Below are positions 48,470 to 60,124 of a stretch of DNA of 64,000 nt, in pieces. A model generated the notes under the pieces. It did not search any database, was not told where the DNA came from, and was given only the letters and a program-made list of their open reading frames with translations. Every line of letters starts with the position of its first letter. Position 1 is the stretch's first letter. Origin of the DNA: Euonymus europaeus (Eukaryota > Streptophyta > Magnoliopsida > Celastrales > Celastraceae); the NCBI GenBank assembly GCA_963580455.1, contig OY756972.1:19235001-19299000 (forward strand). Direction: 5' to 3'. The translations under genes were made by a program, and so were the position numbers.

Positions 48470-49046
48470 GTGTCACATCACTTGGGTAAGGTCTTCATGA
48501 CCTGTATATAAGAACAAACTTTTATCTTCCCTCATAAGATCTTTTTGGGGAAGAGCAACCATGCCCTAGAATTATGACAAAAAGGTGTGCAAATTGAGTG
48601 ACAAAAGTCACATTTTTTCGATTAAGGGGCTAAAGAATAGATATGAAGTATTTATATGATAATTATTGTTAAGTGTTACGAGTATAGTTTATTGAATAAA
48701 TTAATTGATAGGTTAGTACTATAAATTAATTTCTTAGTAATTATTATAAATATACACTATAATATGATTATGATATTGCTGTATAATTAAAAGAAGTGAG
48801 ATAAATACAATGGGGATCTACAAAATAATTAACATGGATTTGAAGGCCTCATCAATCATCAGGGTAATCAATATGAACAGACCAAGAGAAGTGGATTTCA
48901 CAAAACCAAGCTTAGTTGGGCATTTCGTCGAACACCTAGACGGATGCATGATTGCCGGCCCAACTATGAATATAAAATATGCATTATCGACGTACAAAGA
49001 TACTGACTTGCGACATTGAATATATCTGGCTGACATCTATAACACC
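48470..49046 (+). promoter_or_regulatory. PUP-B upstream block with TATA box
   Basis: TATATAA at 48505-48511 lies in CATGACCTGTATATAAGAAC, conserved upstream of PUP-C. The block down to the ATG is homologous to the PUP-C leader (shared CATCAATCATCAGGGTAATC and AGTTGGGCATTTCGTCGAAC). It is probably the promoter plus 5' UTR. Confidence 0.5.
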
Positions 49047-49866
49047 ATGGATTCACACGCTACATTCCTCAAACAGATCGAGAAGAAACAATTTGAAAAA
49101 CCCAAAAAAATGAAGAAAGCATTACTATTTCTAAACTCCTTCCTCTTATTACTAGGAAACACTACAGGTCCTCTATGGATCCGTCTGTACTTCATCCATG
49201 GCGGCAACCGTCTCTGGCTCGCAACCTTTCTTCAAACAGCTGGTTTCCCTCTTACTCTGTTTCCACTCACCATACACTTCTTTCAGGGCCGCAAAACCCA
49301 GTCTTCGACCGGGTTTTTCCTCATGAAACCTCAATTATTCATCTCCGCCGCGGTCTTAGGCATCCTAGTGGTCATTGACAACTACCTATACTCTTATGGG
49401 ATTGCGCGTCTACCACTAACAACGTTTTCTCTTATACTCGCAACCAAGTTGGTTTTCACAGCTGGGTTTGCTTTTCTGTTAGTGAAACAGAAGTTTACGG
49501 CGTATTCGATTAACGCCGTGGCTTTGTTGACTGCTGGAGTGGCTGTTTTGGCACTGGGTTCCAGCGGTGATCGACCGGCAGGTGTGTCGAACAGAGAATA
49601 CATGCTGGGATTTGTGTTGACGTTGTTGGCTGCGGGTTTGTATGGGTTGCTGTTGCCGTTGATCGAGCTGAGCTACAAGAGAGCTAAGCAGTAAATTAGT
49701 TACACTCTTGCGTTGGAGTTTCAGATGGTCCTGTCTGTGTTTGCGACTGTTTGCTGCATTGTTGGGATGCTCATTAACAACGATTTCCAGGTAATAATTC
49801 GTCTTTTCATATCCAGAAAAAAAACTTACTACGTTCTACATTATTTTTTATTGCAAATTCAACTTA

Positions 49867-50098
49867 TGTCATGTTTGGCATGAGGGTTGGGAGTGGTTGA
49901 GTTGAAGTTGGGAGGTGTTGGGAGGGTTTATATAAGTGAATACCTTCCAACCTCTCATTTTGAGAGGTTAGGAAAATAAAGTTTTGGAAGGTGTTCGTGG
50001 ACCCCTTCGAACACCTTGAAATGTTCGCGCCAAACAAGGATTCGGAGGGTTCACTTGTTCACGAACTCCTCCCAATCCCTCTCAACACCTCTCCCAAG
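49867..50098. mobile_element. MITE-like segment in the PUP-B intron
   Basis: Left part GGTTGGGAGTGG..TTGGGAGGTGTTGGGAGG and right part CCTCCCAATCCCTCTCAACACC are mutually inverted. It resembles 47455-47705. Ends are approximate and no target duplication was resolved. Confidence 0.45.
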
Positions 50099-50101
50099 TA
50101 A

Positions 50102-50490
50102 GGTCTTGGATAAAAAAAAAGGATAAGTGTAGTAGTGTGAGAGAGAATTAAGTGGGGATTGAGTAGAGTAATTAAATGAAACTCCAATTTGATTGGATAG
50201 AGCTTGTTAATTAATGTATAAATTATTAACTCTATATAAGAAGTAGAGTAAGATAAACTAAGATAGATTAAATAATTTAAAATTCAAAATGACTTATCCC
50301 TTACATTACCCTTCTAATTTCTTAAATCAAGGGATTACTATTAACACTTAATGAGGGTAGAATATGAGATAAATTATCTCTTACACTACTCTTCTAACAT
50401 CTTCTCACTGAAAATCAATTAAGGTATACAATGACTACTCTACTTAACCCTTCCTACTTAATTTTTCAATACTCTAATCCAAGCAAGCCC
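50102..50490. mobile_element. PIF/Harbinger-like MITE (389 bp), sister of the one at 25148
   Basis: The right end ATCCAAGCAAGCCC matches the family terminus. The left end GGTCTTGGATAAAA is slightly decayed. TAA is duplicated (50099-50101 and 50491-50493). Shared interior words include AAGTGGGGATTGAGTAGAGTA-like and ACTACTCTACTTAA. Confidence 0.72.
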
Positions 50491-50493
50491 TAA

Positions 50494-53400
50494 CAGTCGA
50501 ACAGTCAAGTGAAAACCTTCAAAAAATTAAAATAAATTCATTTCATATATATTTTGTATAAAATTCTAATTTCTAAGGGCAACTGGATCGATCAAGGAGT
50601 ATGAAAGTGGGATATCAAAATTGTGCTATATATACTTAAAAATTGTTTTGCATGTTCATTTACATATTTTGACACAAGTCCATTCCAATAATGAAGTATA
50701 AAATGAGTTATCATATCATTTACCATGTTATTTTATTCTATGTCATATTTATTTATTAGCTTGGCCCATTATTTTAACCTTGATCCATTGAAATAATGTT
50801 AAAAATACCGCACAAACATGTATTTGATCTAAGCCCAAAAACTCAGTCAGAAAAAACCTCAATTAAACTAAGCCAGCCCAACCCAAATTTTACCAAGTGT
50901 GCCTTAATTTGAGTTAAAAGGGCTTCACAGTTCGTCATCGCTAGGCTAGAGAGAAGACAGATAGGATGGAGAGAAAGGCTCTTTGCGTGCGAGAAAGCGA
51001 TGGTGAAAAAAAGATTATGGAGTTGTTGGAGTTATGCTGACGTAGTTTTTCATATCCCTTCTCTCTCCTCTTAGATTTCATAAATTGAGAATCGGATATG
51101 GGGTCAAAAAATTTCGACCTTTCATAAGACTTCCATTGACAACAGAAAACCTCATAATCGGGGATGCATATCAACAGTTATCTATATGCATACCTACCCG
51201 TTTCCGAACCTTCTTGGAGATGCCCCAAGTCTAAATATCCTTTTAGAGAATCAGCTGGTTCTCGGTTGGCCGATTGATCAACAAGAACCGATTGAGCCGA
51301 TTTTGATAGCAAGATTTTGTAAAATTGTTTTTAGTTGGGTTAGAACCCATGACCTCCCATCAAAAGTTAGTTTTCTAACCAACACAGCTAACAAGTTTGT
51401 TAACTTAAGATGAAACATTAATTAAATTAATTAAATATATAGTATTTCTCAAAACTATATATATATATATATCTACATTTATATAATAAATATAGCAATA
51501 ATGTTATAGATGTCAAGAATTGATGCAAAAGCCACTTGAAAGACTCCATTGTTGCATCACTTAGGAATGCACACGTGAAAAGAGTAGTTTGCACATGATG
51601 ATTAACTCCTATGAAGGGTGCAAAAATCATGTCATAACAATTTATATTACATGTAATAGTCAAACACTACTAAATCTCCAAAATCATAGTATGCCCTTCT
51701 GCTCTTTACATCTGCCAAAAAACAACGTGTCATCTTGTTTTTTGATTTTATATTGATTGAGAAATAAAATTCAGATTTTTTATTTTTATTTTTCTACTTC
51801 GAAATACTTATATAACATTTGAGCAACATGTCTGGCAAACAATTTAACCTCTTGAGCATTATAAAAATTCTTCTCTATGCACTCAATATTTTCGATACCT
51901 TTCGTATGTTTGTTTCAGAGTATACATTAGTTTATACTCCGCACACATACCCTCAGACACTCTCAGCTTTTACGATTTACGATAGCTTATACTCTATGAA
52001 ACATATTCTGATCCAAAATACTAATTTGCTGATGAATTGACACATTTGCAGTGAAAAAAAATGATGTTTCAAAGTCTCCTTAGCATTTGTCATAGAGCAA
52101 TGAAATCTAAGCAAATGCATTTTTGGGTGTTGTAAGCATATGATTGTGTTCTTAAATAAAAATTTTAACAATGAAACCAACACTTGAACTTGACCTTACA
52201 ACAACCATTTTAGTCTTACAACCTTCTCTAGTTGTCTCACGTCCCTTACTCTTTTCCGACGTTAATTCCCCTTGCCATTTATTCACCTCTTAATAGCAAA
52301 TAAATACCTTCCGAATAATTTCATATTCTTGTTTAGGTTAGTAGACGACATTGGAATACTGAAAACAAATATCCCTTGCATATTCATTGTAAAATGTGTA
52401 TGCTTCGTCTAATGATTCAAATTCATGCCCAATTTTTGGCACCTTTTCAACCATAGTCAAATTTCATCAGTCAAAATTTGGTTCTTCAATACTCTCTGTT
52501 AATTACAAAATACAAGCTAATCAATATAAAATACAAGCCATTCAAAAATGCTTTAGTCAATGAAAAGAAAAACTGCTTGAAAATCAGTTAGCTAGCCTAA
52601 AGAAATTCTTTAAGATGTCACTGTGCCCCTTAGTCTACTCCAAAGAAAAGAAAAGTTGGTTGATCAGGGTGCCCAAATACAATGCTTTAAATAATACACA
52701 TTACTAAATTTCATGCCATTAGACCCATAAATCATATAAAGCAACCCAACCACTTTTACCCATAGATACAAGTCAATCAATACAAAATACAAGCCAGTGT
52801 CGATAAAATGGTAAGACCAAATTCTCAATGAATTCATAATTGTATGAAATTTGATGAATCTCGATTAATCTAATGTAAGAGAATGGATACAACAAAATAA
52901 TCTTAAAAATATCAAACTAATGTGACCAATAATCGTACCTTTCTGGACCCCAAGAAATCAGTGATGGGTTGATCTGGGCTACGATGGGGGAGAAATACTA
53001 CGGCACCAGAGAGACGAATGAACAGAGGAGAGATGAGGTGCGATACCAGAGGGGAGATGAAGAGATTTGATTTTGATGCTGGCCTAAAATCGAAATGAAA
53101 AGTGAGACGTCTGATTTGGCTCATTAAAATGGATGGCCATAATCATTTCAGCGTAAATAAGGCTATTTGAATTTTTAGCGGAAGCTCATTCTTGAGAAAA
53201 TCTGTTTATACATATAATTTGGCAGACCTAGGAATACGTATTTCCTCTTATCTTGGAAAAGTCGATGGAGAAAAAGACAAATAAGGAGGGAATGCATTTT
53301 TATTGCAAGTGGGAAAAATAAGTATAATTGTTTTTTCCAATTAACTACGTGTGTGTTTGTTTTTTCTTCGCCTAATTTTTTTGACATTTAGATTCTTGCA

Positions 53401-54007
53401 CAAACTATAAATACTTATTTCCTAGTAACCCAGTGTTTCTGGAAAAATTCGTTAGAGTTCGAGAGACTTAAGATAGTGCAAATGAGGTCGCAAGATATGT
53501 GACGAGTATCAATCGAAGAAAATAAATGATCAAAAGAGATGTACAGTTATAATCTCGCTTCAACTAAGAATACTTTTAATGGAATGTCTAATGGTAAGAT
53601 TCTATTGGCACTAAATCAACAATACGTATAAACTAATCGAGCAATATTGAAAATAAGGCGTAAGTAAATTAAACTACCTAATTGAATTACACTAAGAAAT
53701 CGAACAACTTGAACTGGATTAAACTCTAGAAAAATGAAACTTACTTTGAATCGGAAAAAGGACAAGTTAACTAGACTAATACACACGAAAGACACTTTAA
53801 AAAGTAGAAAATTTGTGGGTATGATTCTGGGCCTTTTTTTTTAGTCTTTTCGAGCCACCTTTATAGTATTTCTTGATTCTTTGCGATTGGTGGACCTTTC
53901 AAACTGCTGGTAACTGGCAAAAACTGTCTTTGGCAGCATATTGGGCTACTATTTGTGTCTTTTATCTAGATATGGATTGTTTTTGAGCCTATTAATTTTA
54001 TGGCGGT
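50494..54007. other. 5' part of the PUP-B intron
   Basis: AT-rich sequence without a gene. 51908-52005 matches 23329-23420 (dispersed repeat fragment), and there is a (TA)n run near 51456. Open frames at 52912-53124 and 53175-53387 have no known motif. Confidence 0.4.
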
Positions 54008-54226
54008 TGTTGGCGTAAGTTTAGGGGTCAAATGTGTTTGGTGAGGTTAGGTGAGTTTAGGGGTCAAATGTTGGCGTGAGTTTAGGAGTAACTATCTCAA
54101 TCAAGAGATAATGCATAGAATGTAATCTTTCCATAGTTATCCTTGTATCAGATATATACACTACAAGCGTTACATTTTAAAGGAGAGAAGAAGAGAATAA
54201 AATGGGTTCTTTATTCCTTGTTGACA
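54008..54226 (+). repeat. 5' LTR of the copia element
   Basis: 219 bp, TG...CA termini. It contains two internal copies of TGTTGGCGTRAGTTTAGG and of AGGGGTCAAATGT. It shares ATAAAATGGGTTCTTTATTC with the 3' LTR just before the end. Confidence 0.95.
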
Positions 54227-54238
54227 TGGTATCAGAGC
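54227..54238 (+). other. Primer-binding site (initiator tRNA-Met)
   Basis: TGGTATCAGAGC starts directly after the 5' LTR and is complementary to the 3' end of plant initiator tRNA-Met, the usual primer of copia elements. Confidence 0.9.
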
Positions 54239-54269
54239 CCTGATCCTAGGGTTATACACCTAGTCAGCC

Positions 54270-55051
54270 ATGTCCGACTCCAGTACAGATCCTTCCACCA
54301 TAACCCTTACTCCCACAACTACCTCTGCTGAACCCACCATAGACACCTCTGCCAAAACCATCACAGAAACCTCCCTTCTTGATAATCTCACAAAAACAAT
54401 GGCCCAACTCCTCAATCACAAACAGACTTCGCAAACTTCTCCTGAATCTTCTTCCACACAACTTGGCATTAAGTTGAATGATACCAACTATGCCTTGTGG
54501 TCCCAAGTTGCCGAGATGTTTATCTCTGGCAAAGACAAACTGGGATATATTAATGGTGATCTTTCACAACCTGCATCCACAGATCCAAGTTTTCGAAAGC
54601 TGTCTGGGATGCCATTGCAACTACATTTTATGATGGTACTGATACCTCATGATTATATGATCTCAAGAGGCAGGTGACCCAAACTCGCCAAGCAGGGGGT
54701 TCTCTTGAAATTTACTATAACAAACTTCAGGGATTATGGCAAGAGATTGATTATCGGCGTCCAAATCCTATGGAATGTACTACTAACATTGGCAAATATA
54801 ACTCTTTTCTTCAGGAAGACCGAGTATATACTCTTCTCGATGGATTGGATGATCGATTCGATTCAATCCGAAGTGATGTTCTTCGGATGAATCCTTTTCC
54901 ATCTGTGGAACAGGCCTATGGCCATATTCGTCGCGAAGATTCACGACAGAGTGTTATGCTTACTGGGGCCATACATACAGTTGGTGCTGCTCATTATTCT
55001 AGGGGAAGTTCACGCTCTAAACCTGGTCATGCCTCCAATTCTCCCCTATAA
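54270..55051 (+). pseudogene. copia gag, defective
   Basis: The N-terminal part encodes a Ser/Thr-rich leader, then the gag start (LGIKLNDTNYALWSQVAEMF, ISGKDKLGYINGDLSQP). After SFRK near 54600 the frame changes, consistent with an internal deletion of conserved gag sequence. The continuing frame (WDAIATTFYDG) then meets an in-frame TGA at 54656-54658. The rest (LKRQVTQTRQAGGSLEIYYN, LWQEIDYRRPNPMEC, FLQEDRVYTLLDGLDDRFD) ends at a TAA at 55049-55051, before the zinc knuckle. At least three lesions separate gag from the downstream frame. Confidence 0.85.
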
Positions 55052-55078
55052 TTTGTCCAAAGTGGCACTCCATCTGAC

Positions 55079-56347
55079 ATGACTAGGAACGAGTCTTCTA
55101 AGGCAAAATCTTATCAATCTAGCGGTGGATGTACACACTGTGGAAATCTCAAACATACCCAAGAAACATGCTTTAAACTCCATGGCTATCCCGATTGGTG
55201 GGCTGAACTAAAGAACAAAAAGCCTCGTGTAAATGGCACACCTGGTGGGACACAAGGTGGCACTGGTCGTGTTGCTATGGTGGACGCAACTCCTCAATTA
55301 TCACTAATTCCACATGTGAATTCTTCAGATGCTATACTACCAAATCCCGATCCTCATGATTCAGGTAACTGTGCAAGTTCTTTCCTAAATGCCTCGTCTC
55401 CATCTTCATATCAATGGATCATTGATTCCGGTGCTAGCGGCCACATGACATTTGATGCGGCTGATTTTGCTTCCGTCACCTCTCCCCACCGGACCTCTAT
55501 TGCGAATGCTAATGGAGTTATTTATCCAGTTACTGGGGCTGGTGCAGTGCCGCTGTCACATTCAATTTCCTTGCCTAATACTCTGCTTGTTCCATCTTTA
55601 TCCTCTAAACTAATCTCTGTGAGTCGGGCCACCAAAGATTTGAATTGTTGTCTGCTTATGTACCCCAATTTTTGTTTGTTACAGGATATTCTCACAAAGG
55701 AGATTATTGGGCGTGGTACTAAAAGGGGGGGTCTTTATTTTCTAGATGACTTCAGCACTGCACATGTTAATTTGGTCGCACCATCTACAGCCAAGCATCA
55801 TCAAATCATGTTGTGGCACCGACGGTTGGGCCACCTCTCATTCTTAAATTTGAAACAGTTGGTACCTACTTTGTTTTCTGGTGTATCTCTTTCAGAGTTA
55901 AAATGTGATTCATGCATTCTTGCCAAAAGTCACCGAGTACCGTATTTTTCAAGTTTGAATAAAAGTACTATTCCATTTGCCAAGATTCATTCTGATGTTT
56001 GGGGCCCCTCACCTGTTACGAGTTTGTCCAATGATCGATGGTTTGTAATTTTTGTTGATGACTGCACTCGCATGACATGGCTATATTTGATAAAGCATAA
56101 ACATCAAGTGTTCAATATATTTCAAACTTTCCATGCTATGCTCAAGAACCAGTTCTCTGCCAATGTTCAAATCCTTCGGTCGGATAACGGCGGTGAGTAC
56201 ATCAATCATGAGTTTCAGAATTATTTCCAGACTCATGGCATTATACATGAGACTACTTGTTCCCAAACGCCACAACAAAATGGTGTTGCAGAACGAAAAA
56301 AATCGACATATATTAGAGACAGCCCGGGCAATCTTGATACATGGTAA
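55079..56347 (+). pseudogene. copia zinc knuckle, protease and integrase (part 1 of pol)
   Basis: In order: the CX2CX4HX4C zinc knuckle (CTHCGNLKHTQETC); aspartic protease IIDSGASGHMT; integrase HHCC zinc region (HRRLGHLSFLNLKQ...CDSCILAKSHR); and the DDE core HSDVWGPSP, FVDDCTRMTWLYL, LRSDNGGEY, TPQQNGVAE. An extra A in the run at 56296-56302 shifts the frame and the open frame closes at 56347. Just downstream a conserved Trp codon is TAG (56372-56374). Confidence 0.9.
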
Positions 56348-56392
56348 TGTTCCACACTCATATTAGGCCGATGCGGTCACCACTGCCATCTA

Positions 56393-56802
56393 CCTCATTA
56401 ATCGGATGCCCTCCAAAGTACTTAACTTTCATACACCACTTCAGGTTCTCTCTCAACATTGTGTTCTACCTTCAATGCTAATGCTTCCTCCCCGCATTTT
56501 TGGCTGTGTTACCTATGTTCATCTTCACAAAAACCAACGAACCAAACTTGATCCATGTTCTCTACGTTGTATTTTTGTGGGCTATGCTTTCACCAAACCT
56601 CATTAATCGGATGCCCTCCAAAGTACTTAACTTTCATACACCACTTCAGGTTCTCTCTCAACATTGTGTTCTACCTTCAATGCTAATGCTTCCTCCCCGC
56701 ATTTTTGGCTGTGTTACCTATGTTCATCTTCACAAAAACCAACGAACCAAACTTGATCCATGTTTTCTACGTTGTATTTTTGTGGGCTATGCTTTCACCA
56801 AG
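56393..56802 (+). repeat. 205-bp tandem duplication inside copia integrase
   Basis: Two direct copies (56393-56597 and 56598-56802) are almost identical; both start CCTCATTAATCGGATGCCCT and include CTTCCCCGCATTTTTGGCTG-like sequence. The unit is not a multiple of three, so it changes the reading frame of the integrase C-terminal domain (LINRMPSKVLNFHTP...CVTYVHLHKNQRTKLDP). Confidence 0.93.
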
Positions 56803-59178
56803 AAAGCTTATCGGTGTTACTATCCCCCCACTCGCCGAATCTACGAGACCATGGACGTCACCTTCCTGGAATCTGATAATTATTTCTCAACCCCACTATC
56901 CAATTCACCTCTTCAGGGGGAGACTCAACATGAAGAATTGAATTGGCTAGACATTGACGTTAACCCAAGCACTAAGGGTGATGGTGACGTTAACCCAAGC
57001 ACTAAGAGTGATGGTGACGTTAACCCGAGCACTAAGGGTGATGGTGACGTTAACCCAAGCATTGAAGAATTGAATTGGCTAGACATTGACGTTAACCCAA
57101 GCACTAAGGGTGATGGTGACGTTAACCCAAGTACTAAGGGTGATGGTGACATTGCGGTGCATACTACTAATAGCATGAGGTCAAGTGAAGGCATAGATAA
57201 GACTACAGATGAAGGCATGGATCAGATTAATACTGCAGGAAGAGTTGCCCAGGATCATGCCACAAACAGTGGCAACAATGACACGGTAGAGACAGCAGTA
57301 GAAACTACAGGTGCAACTCAGAATCGATTTGGACCTCTTGCTACGTGTGAGGATGAAACTGATGGAACACAAGACCAAGAAGAACCCCCTCTGAGTCCCA
57401 CACTGCACAATAATGCTCCAGAGAATATCCAAGAGGTACACACTTCTCCTATTATTTCGGGTAATACATTTGGTGTCTCTTATAAATTGCCATACAGGGA
57501 GAATCGAGGAAAACCACCAGCTCGATACAGTCCTAGTTATGGGGGAAAAAATGCTAAATACCCCATAGCGAATCATGTATCCTCTCATGGATGTTCAGTG
57601 CATCTGAAGAATTTTATGCATCAATTGTCCACATCCCATGTTCCACGTACCGTGCATGAGGCTTTATTGGATCCTAATTGGACCCAAGCAATCAAAGATG
57701 AGATGGAAGCACTCCAGAAAAATCAAACGTGGACTCTTGTTCCATTACCAGATGGGAAGAAGACTGTGGGATGCAAGTGGATTTTCTCCATCAAACACAA
57801 GGCAGATAGCTCTATCGAGAGATATAAAGCACGACTTGTAGCAAAGGGATACACCCAGACATATGGAATAGATTTTCAAGAAACTTTCTCTCCTGTAGCA
57901 AAACTAAACACAGTTAGGGTGTTATTGTCTCTTGCAGAAAATATGAACTGGCCATTACACCAATTCGATGTAAAAAATGTCTTTCTTCATGGCAATATTG
58001 AAGAAGAGGTATACATGGACATTCCACAAGGATACACAGCCTCAAGCAAGAATGAAGTCGTTTGTAAATTGCAACGTGCTCTCTATGGACTGAAGCAATC
58101 ACCAAGGGCATGGTTCGGCAGGTTCAGTTCAGCAATGTTGGAATATGGATTCACACAAAGTGATTCAGATCACACTTTGTTCTTGAAGAAACAAGCATGC
58201 AAGGTAACAACATTGATAATATATGTCGACGACATGATAATCACAGGAGATGATGAACAAGAGATCTCAAAGCTTCAAGAATATTTATCGGGGGAATTTG
58301 ATATGAAAAATCTAGGCGGTCTGAAATATTTTTTAGGCATTGAAGTGACTAGATCTAAGAAGGGGATATTTTTATCTCAACGAAAGTACGTTCTAGATCT
58401 CTTATCAGAAACGGGAATGCTTGATTGGAAACCTATTGATACTCCAATGGGCCAGAATCAAAGTTTGGGAGAATGTTCAGATCAACCCCACACCAACAAA
58501 GAAAGATATCAGAAATTAGTTGGGAAGTTAATCTATCTCTCACATACTCGCCCAGATATAAGCTACGCAGTGAGTCGTGTAAGTCAATTTATGCACTCAC
58601 CACGTAGTGTACATATGGATGCAGTAGTTCGGATTCTACGTTATCTAAAGTCTTCACCTGGAAGAGGACTCCTATTATCACGAAACAACAATGTCGATAT
58701 TAGTGGATATACCGACGCTGATTGGGCTGGTTGTCCAATAGATAGAAGGTCTACCTCTGGATATCTCACATTTGTAGGAGGAAACCTTGTTACTTGGCGG
58801 AGCAAGAAACAAAAGGTGGTGGCACTATCAAGTGCTGAAGCTGAATTTAGAGGGGTGACAAAAGGAATTTGCGAATTAATCTGGTTGAAGAAGTTACTAG
58901 CCGAATTGGGTTTTCCCACAAGGACGGCTATAAACCTATATTGTGATAGTAAAGCAGCCATAGCCATTGCACACAACCCTATTCAGCATGATAGGACAAA
59001 ACATGTTGAGGTGGATCGGTACTTCATCAAGAAGAATCTCGAGAGAAAGACTATACAATTACAATTTGTCAAGTCCGAAGACCAGCTGACTGATAGTTTG
59101 ACAAAAGCAATTTCAAGCAAAATATTCCTCAACTCACTACACAAGTTGGGCATTGGTGTTATCAAAGCACCAACTTGA
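56500..59178 (+). pseudogene. copia integrase C-terminus, reverse transcriptase and RNase H (part 2 of pol)
   Basis: A long open frame, but separated from part 1 by frame changes. It holds the GKG-like tail of integrase, an acidic linker with 10-residue repeats, then reverse transcriptase: WTQAIKDEMEALQKNQTWTL, KWIFSIKHKADSSIERYKAR, LVAKGYTQTYGIDFQETFSP, the catalytic YVDDM. RNase H follows (GYTDADWAGCPIDRRSTSGY, LSSAEAEFRGV, CDSKAAI, KHVEVDRYFIK). The RT/RNase H portion has no internal stop. The terminal TGA lies next to the polypurine tract. Confidence 0.92.
56932..57150 (+). repeat. In-frame 30-bp repeats coding DVNPSTKGDG units
   Basis: Six units of about 30 bp (GTTAACCCAAGCACTAAGGG then TGATGGTGAC) encode DVNPSTKGDG. 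A higher-order unit adds EELNWLDI before the first and again before the fifth repeat. It sits in the linker between integrase and reverse transcriptase, where copia elements normally have low-complexity sequence. Confidence 0.92.
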
Positions 59179-59185
59179 GGGGGAG

Positions 59186-59402
59186 TGTTGGCGTGAGTTT
59201 AGGGGTCAAATGTGTTTGGTGAGGTTAGGTGAGTTAGGGGTCAAATGTTGGCGTGAGTTTAGGAGTAACTATATCAATCAAGATATAATGCATAGAATGT
59301 AATCTTTCCATAGTTATCCTTGTATAGATATATACACTACAAGCATTACATTGTAAAGGAGAGAAGAAGAGAATAAAATGGGTTCTTTATTCCTTGTTGA
59401 CA
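59186..59402 (+). repeat. 3' LTR of the copia element
   Basis: 217 bp, preceded by the polypurine tract GAGGGGGAG (59177-59185) and followed by the target duplication GCGGT. Confidence 0.95.
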
Positions 59403-59407
59403 GCGGT

Positions 59408-60124
59408 AACACCCAATAAAGGAAGATAGAATTAGATAAGAACGAATTCTTCTTTTTAAAATACGGCATCAAATAATTTTCAATATATTTTAATACTTTT
59501 TCATGGAATTAACAAAAGAAATCACTAAAATATGACTAGGTATGCTCGAAAAAGTTTCGTTTGGGACTTTTACTCTTTCCACCTATCAAAATATTTGAGA
59601 GAGCGCATCAAAATTTCAATAATAATTGACCCCTTTTTTATTTGAAAACAACATCATACTTGTTTACCATTTGAACATTTGATATGGATCTAAATTAGGA
59701 TCGTCAAATTCGCATGGACACAATTTTTTATCATACAATAAGGTTAGTTGGGTCAATAGTGAATGATTGCAAAAAAATTTACTTCAAGTGAAAATCAAAC
59801 TTATGAATTTTTGAATCTAGATGATTTGACTTTAGAGATATATTATAGAGGACGACGAGATTTAAGAATCCAAACTCATAATTTCCTAATCGTAGTAACA
59901 ATAAAATATTTTAATAAGTAATAGAATATTAACATGAAAAGTTAAAAACATAATATCTTAACTGGGAACTGAGTAGCTGAGTAGTCCAGTGATAGTCTAC
60001 CCCATCCAAGGCCATGAGGATTATGTGGTGTTGGTGTCAATGGCAATGGGTCTTAGATAGTGATATAAATCAGGAAGAAGGAAATGGGTTATTCATTTAC
60101 TTTGAATTTGAAGCTGAATTTCAG
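59408..60124 (+). other. 3' part of the PUP-B intron
   Basis: AT-rich, non-coding. At 60014-60045 a short piece (GGATTATGTGGTGTTGGTGT, CAATGGCAATGG) repeats the start of exon 2 (60168-60200), a local partial duplication. Confidence 0.55.

Larger units (their letters stand above)
54008..59402 (+). mobile_element. Ty1/copia LTR retrotransposon (5395 bp), full-length but coding-defective
   Basis: Flanked by the 5-bp target duplication GCGGT (54003-54007 and 59403-59407). The LTRs are 219 and 217 bp, beginning TGTTGG and ending TTGACA. A primer-binding site for initiator tRNA-Met (TGGTATCAGAGC) abuts the 5' LTR and a GAGGGGGAG polypurine tract abuts the 3' LTR. Domain order is gag, protease, integrase, reverse transcriptase, RNase H, which defines copia. 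By eye the LTRs differ by five substitutions and two one-base indels, so the insertion is fairly recent. Confidence 0.95.

Noticed and set aside
48810..49019. 69-aa open frame upstream of PUP-B, partly conserved upstream of PUP-C
   Set aside because: Conservation is explained by the tandem duplication of the leader. The PUP-C version differs in frame and is interrupted, and no domain is recognised.
56925..57588. Minus-strand open frames with LTSPSPLVLG repeats
   Set aside because: Antisense reading of the copia linker repeats.
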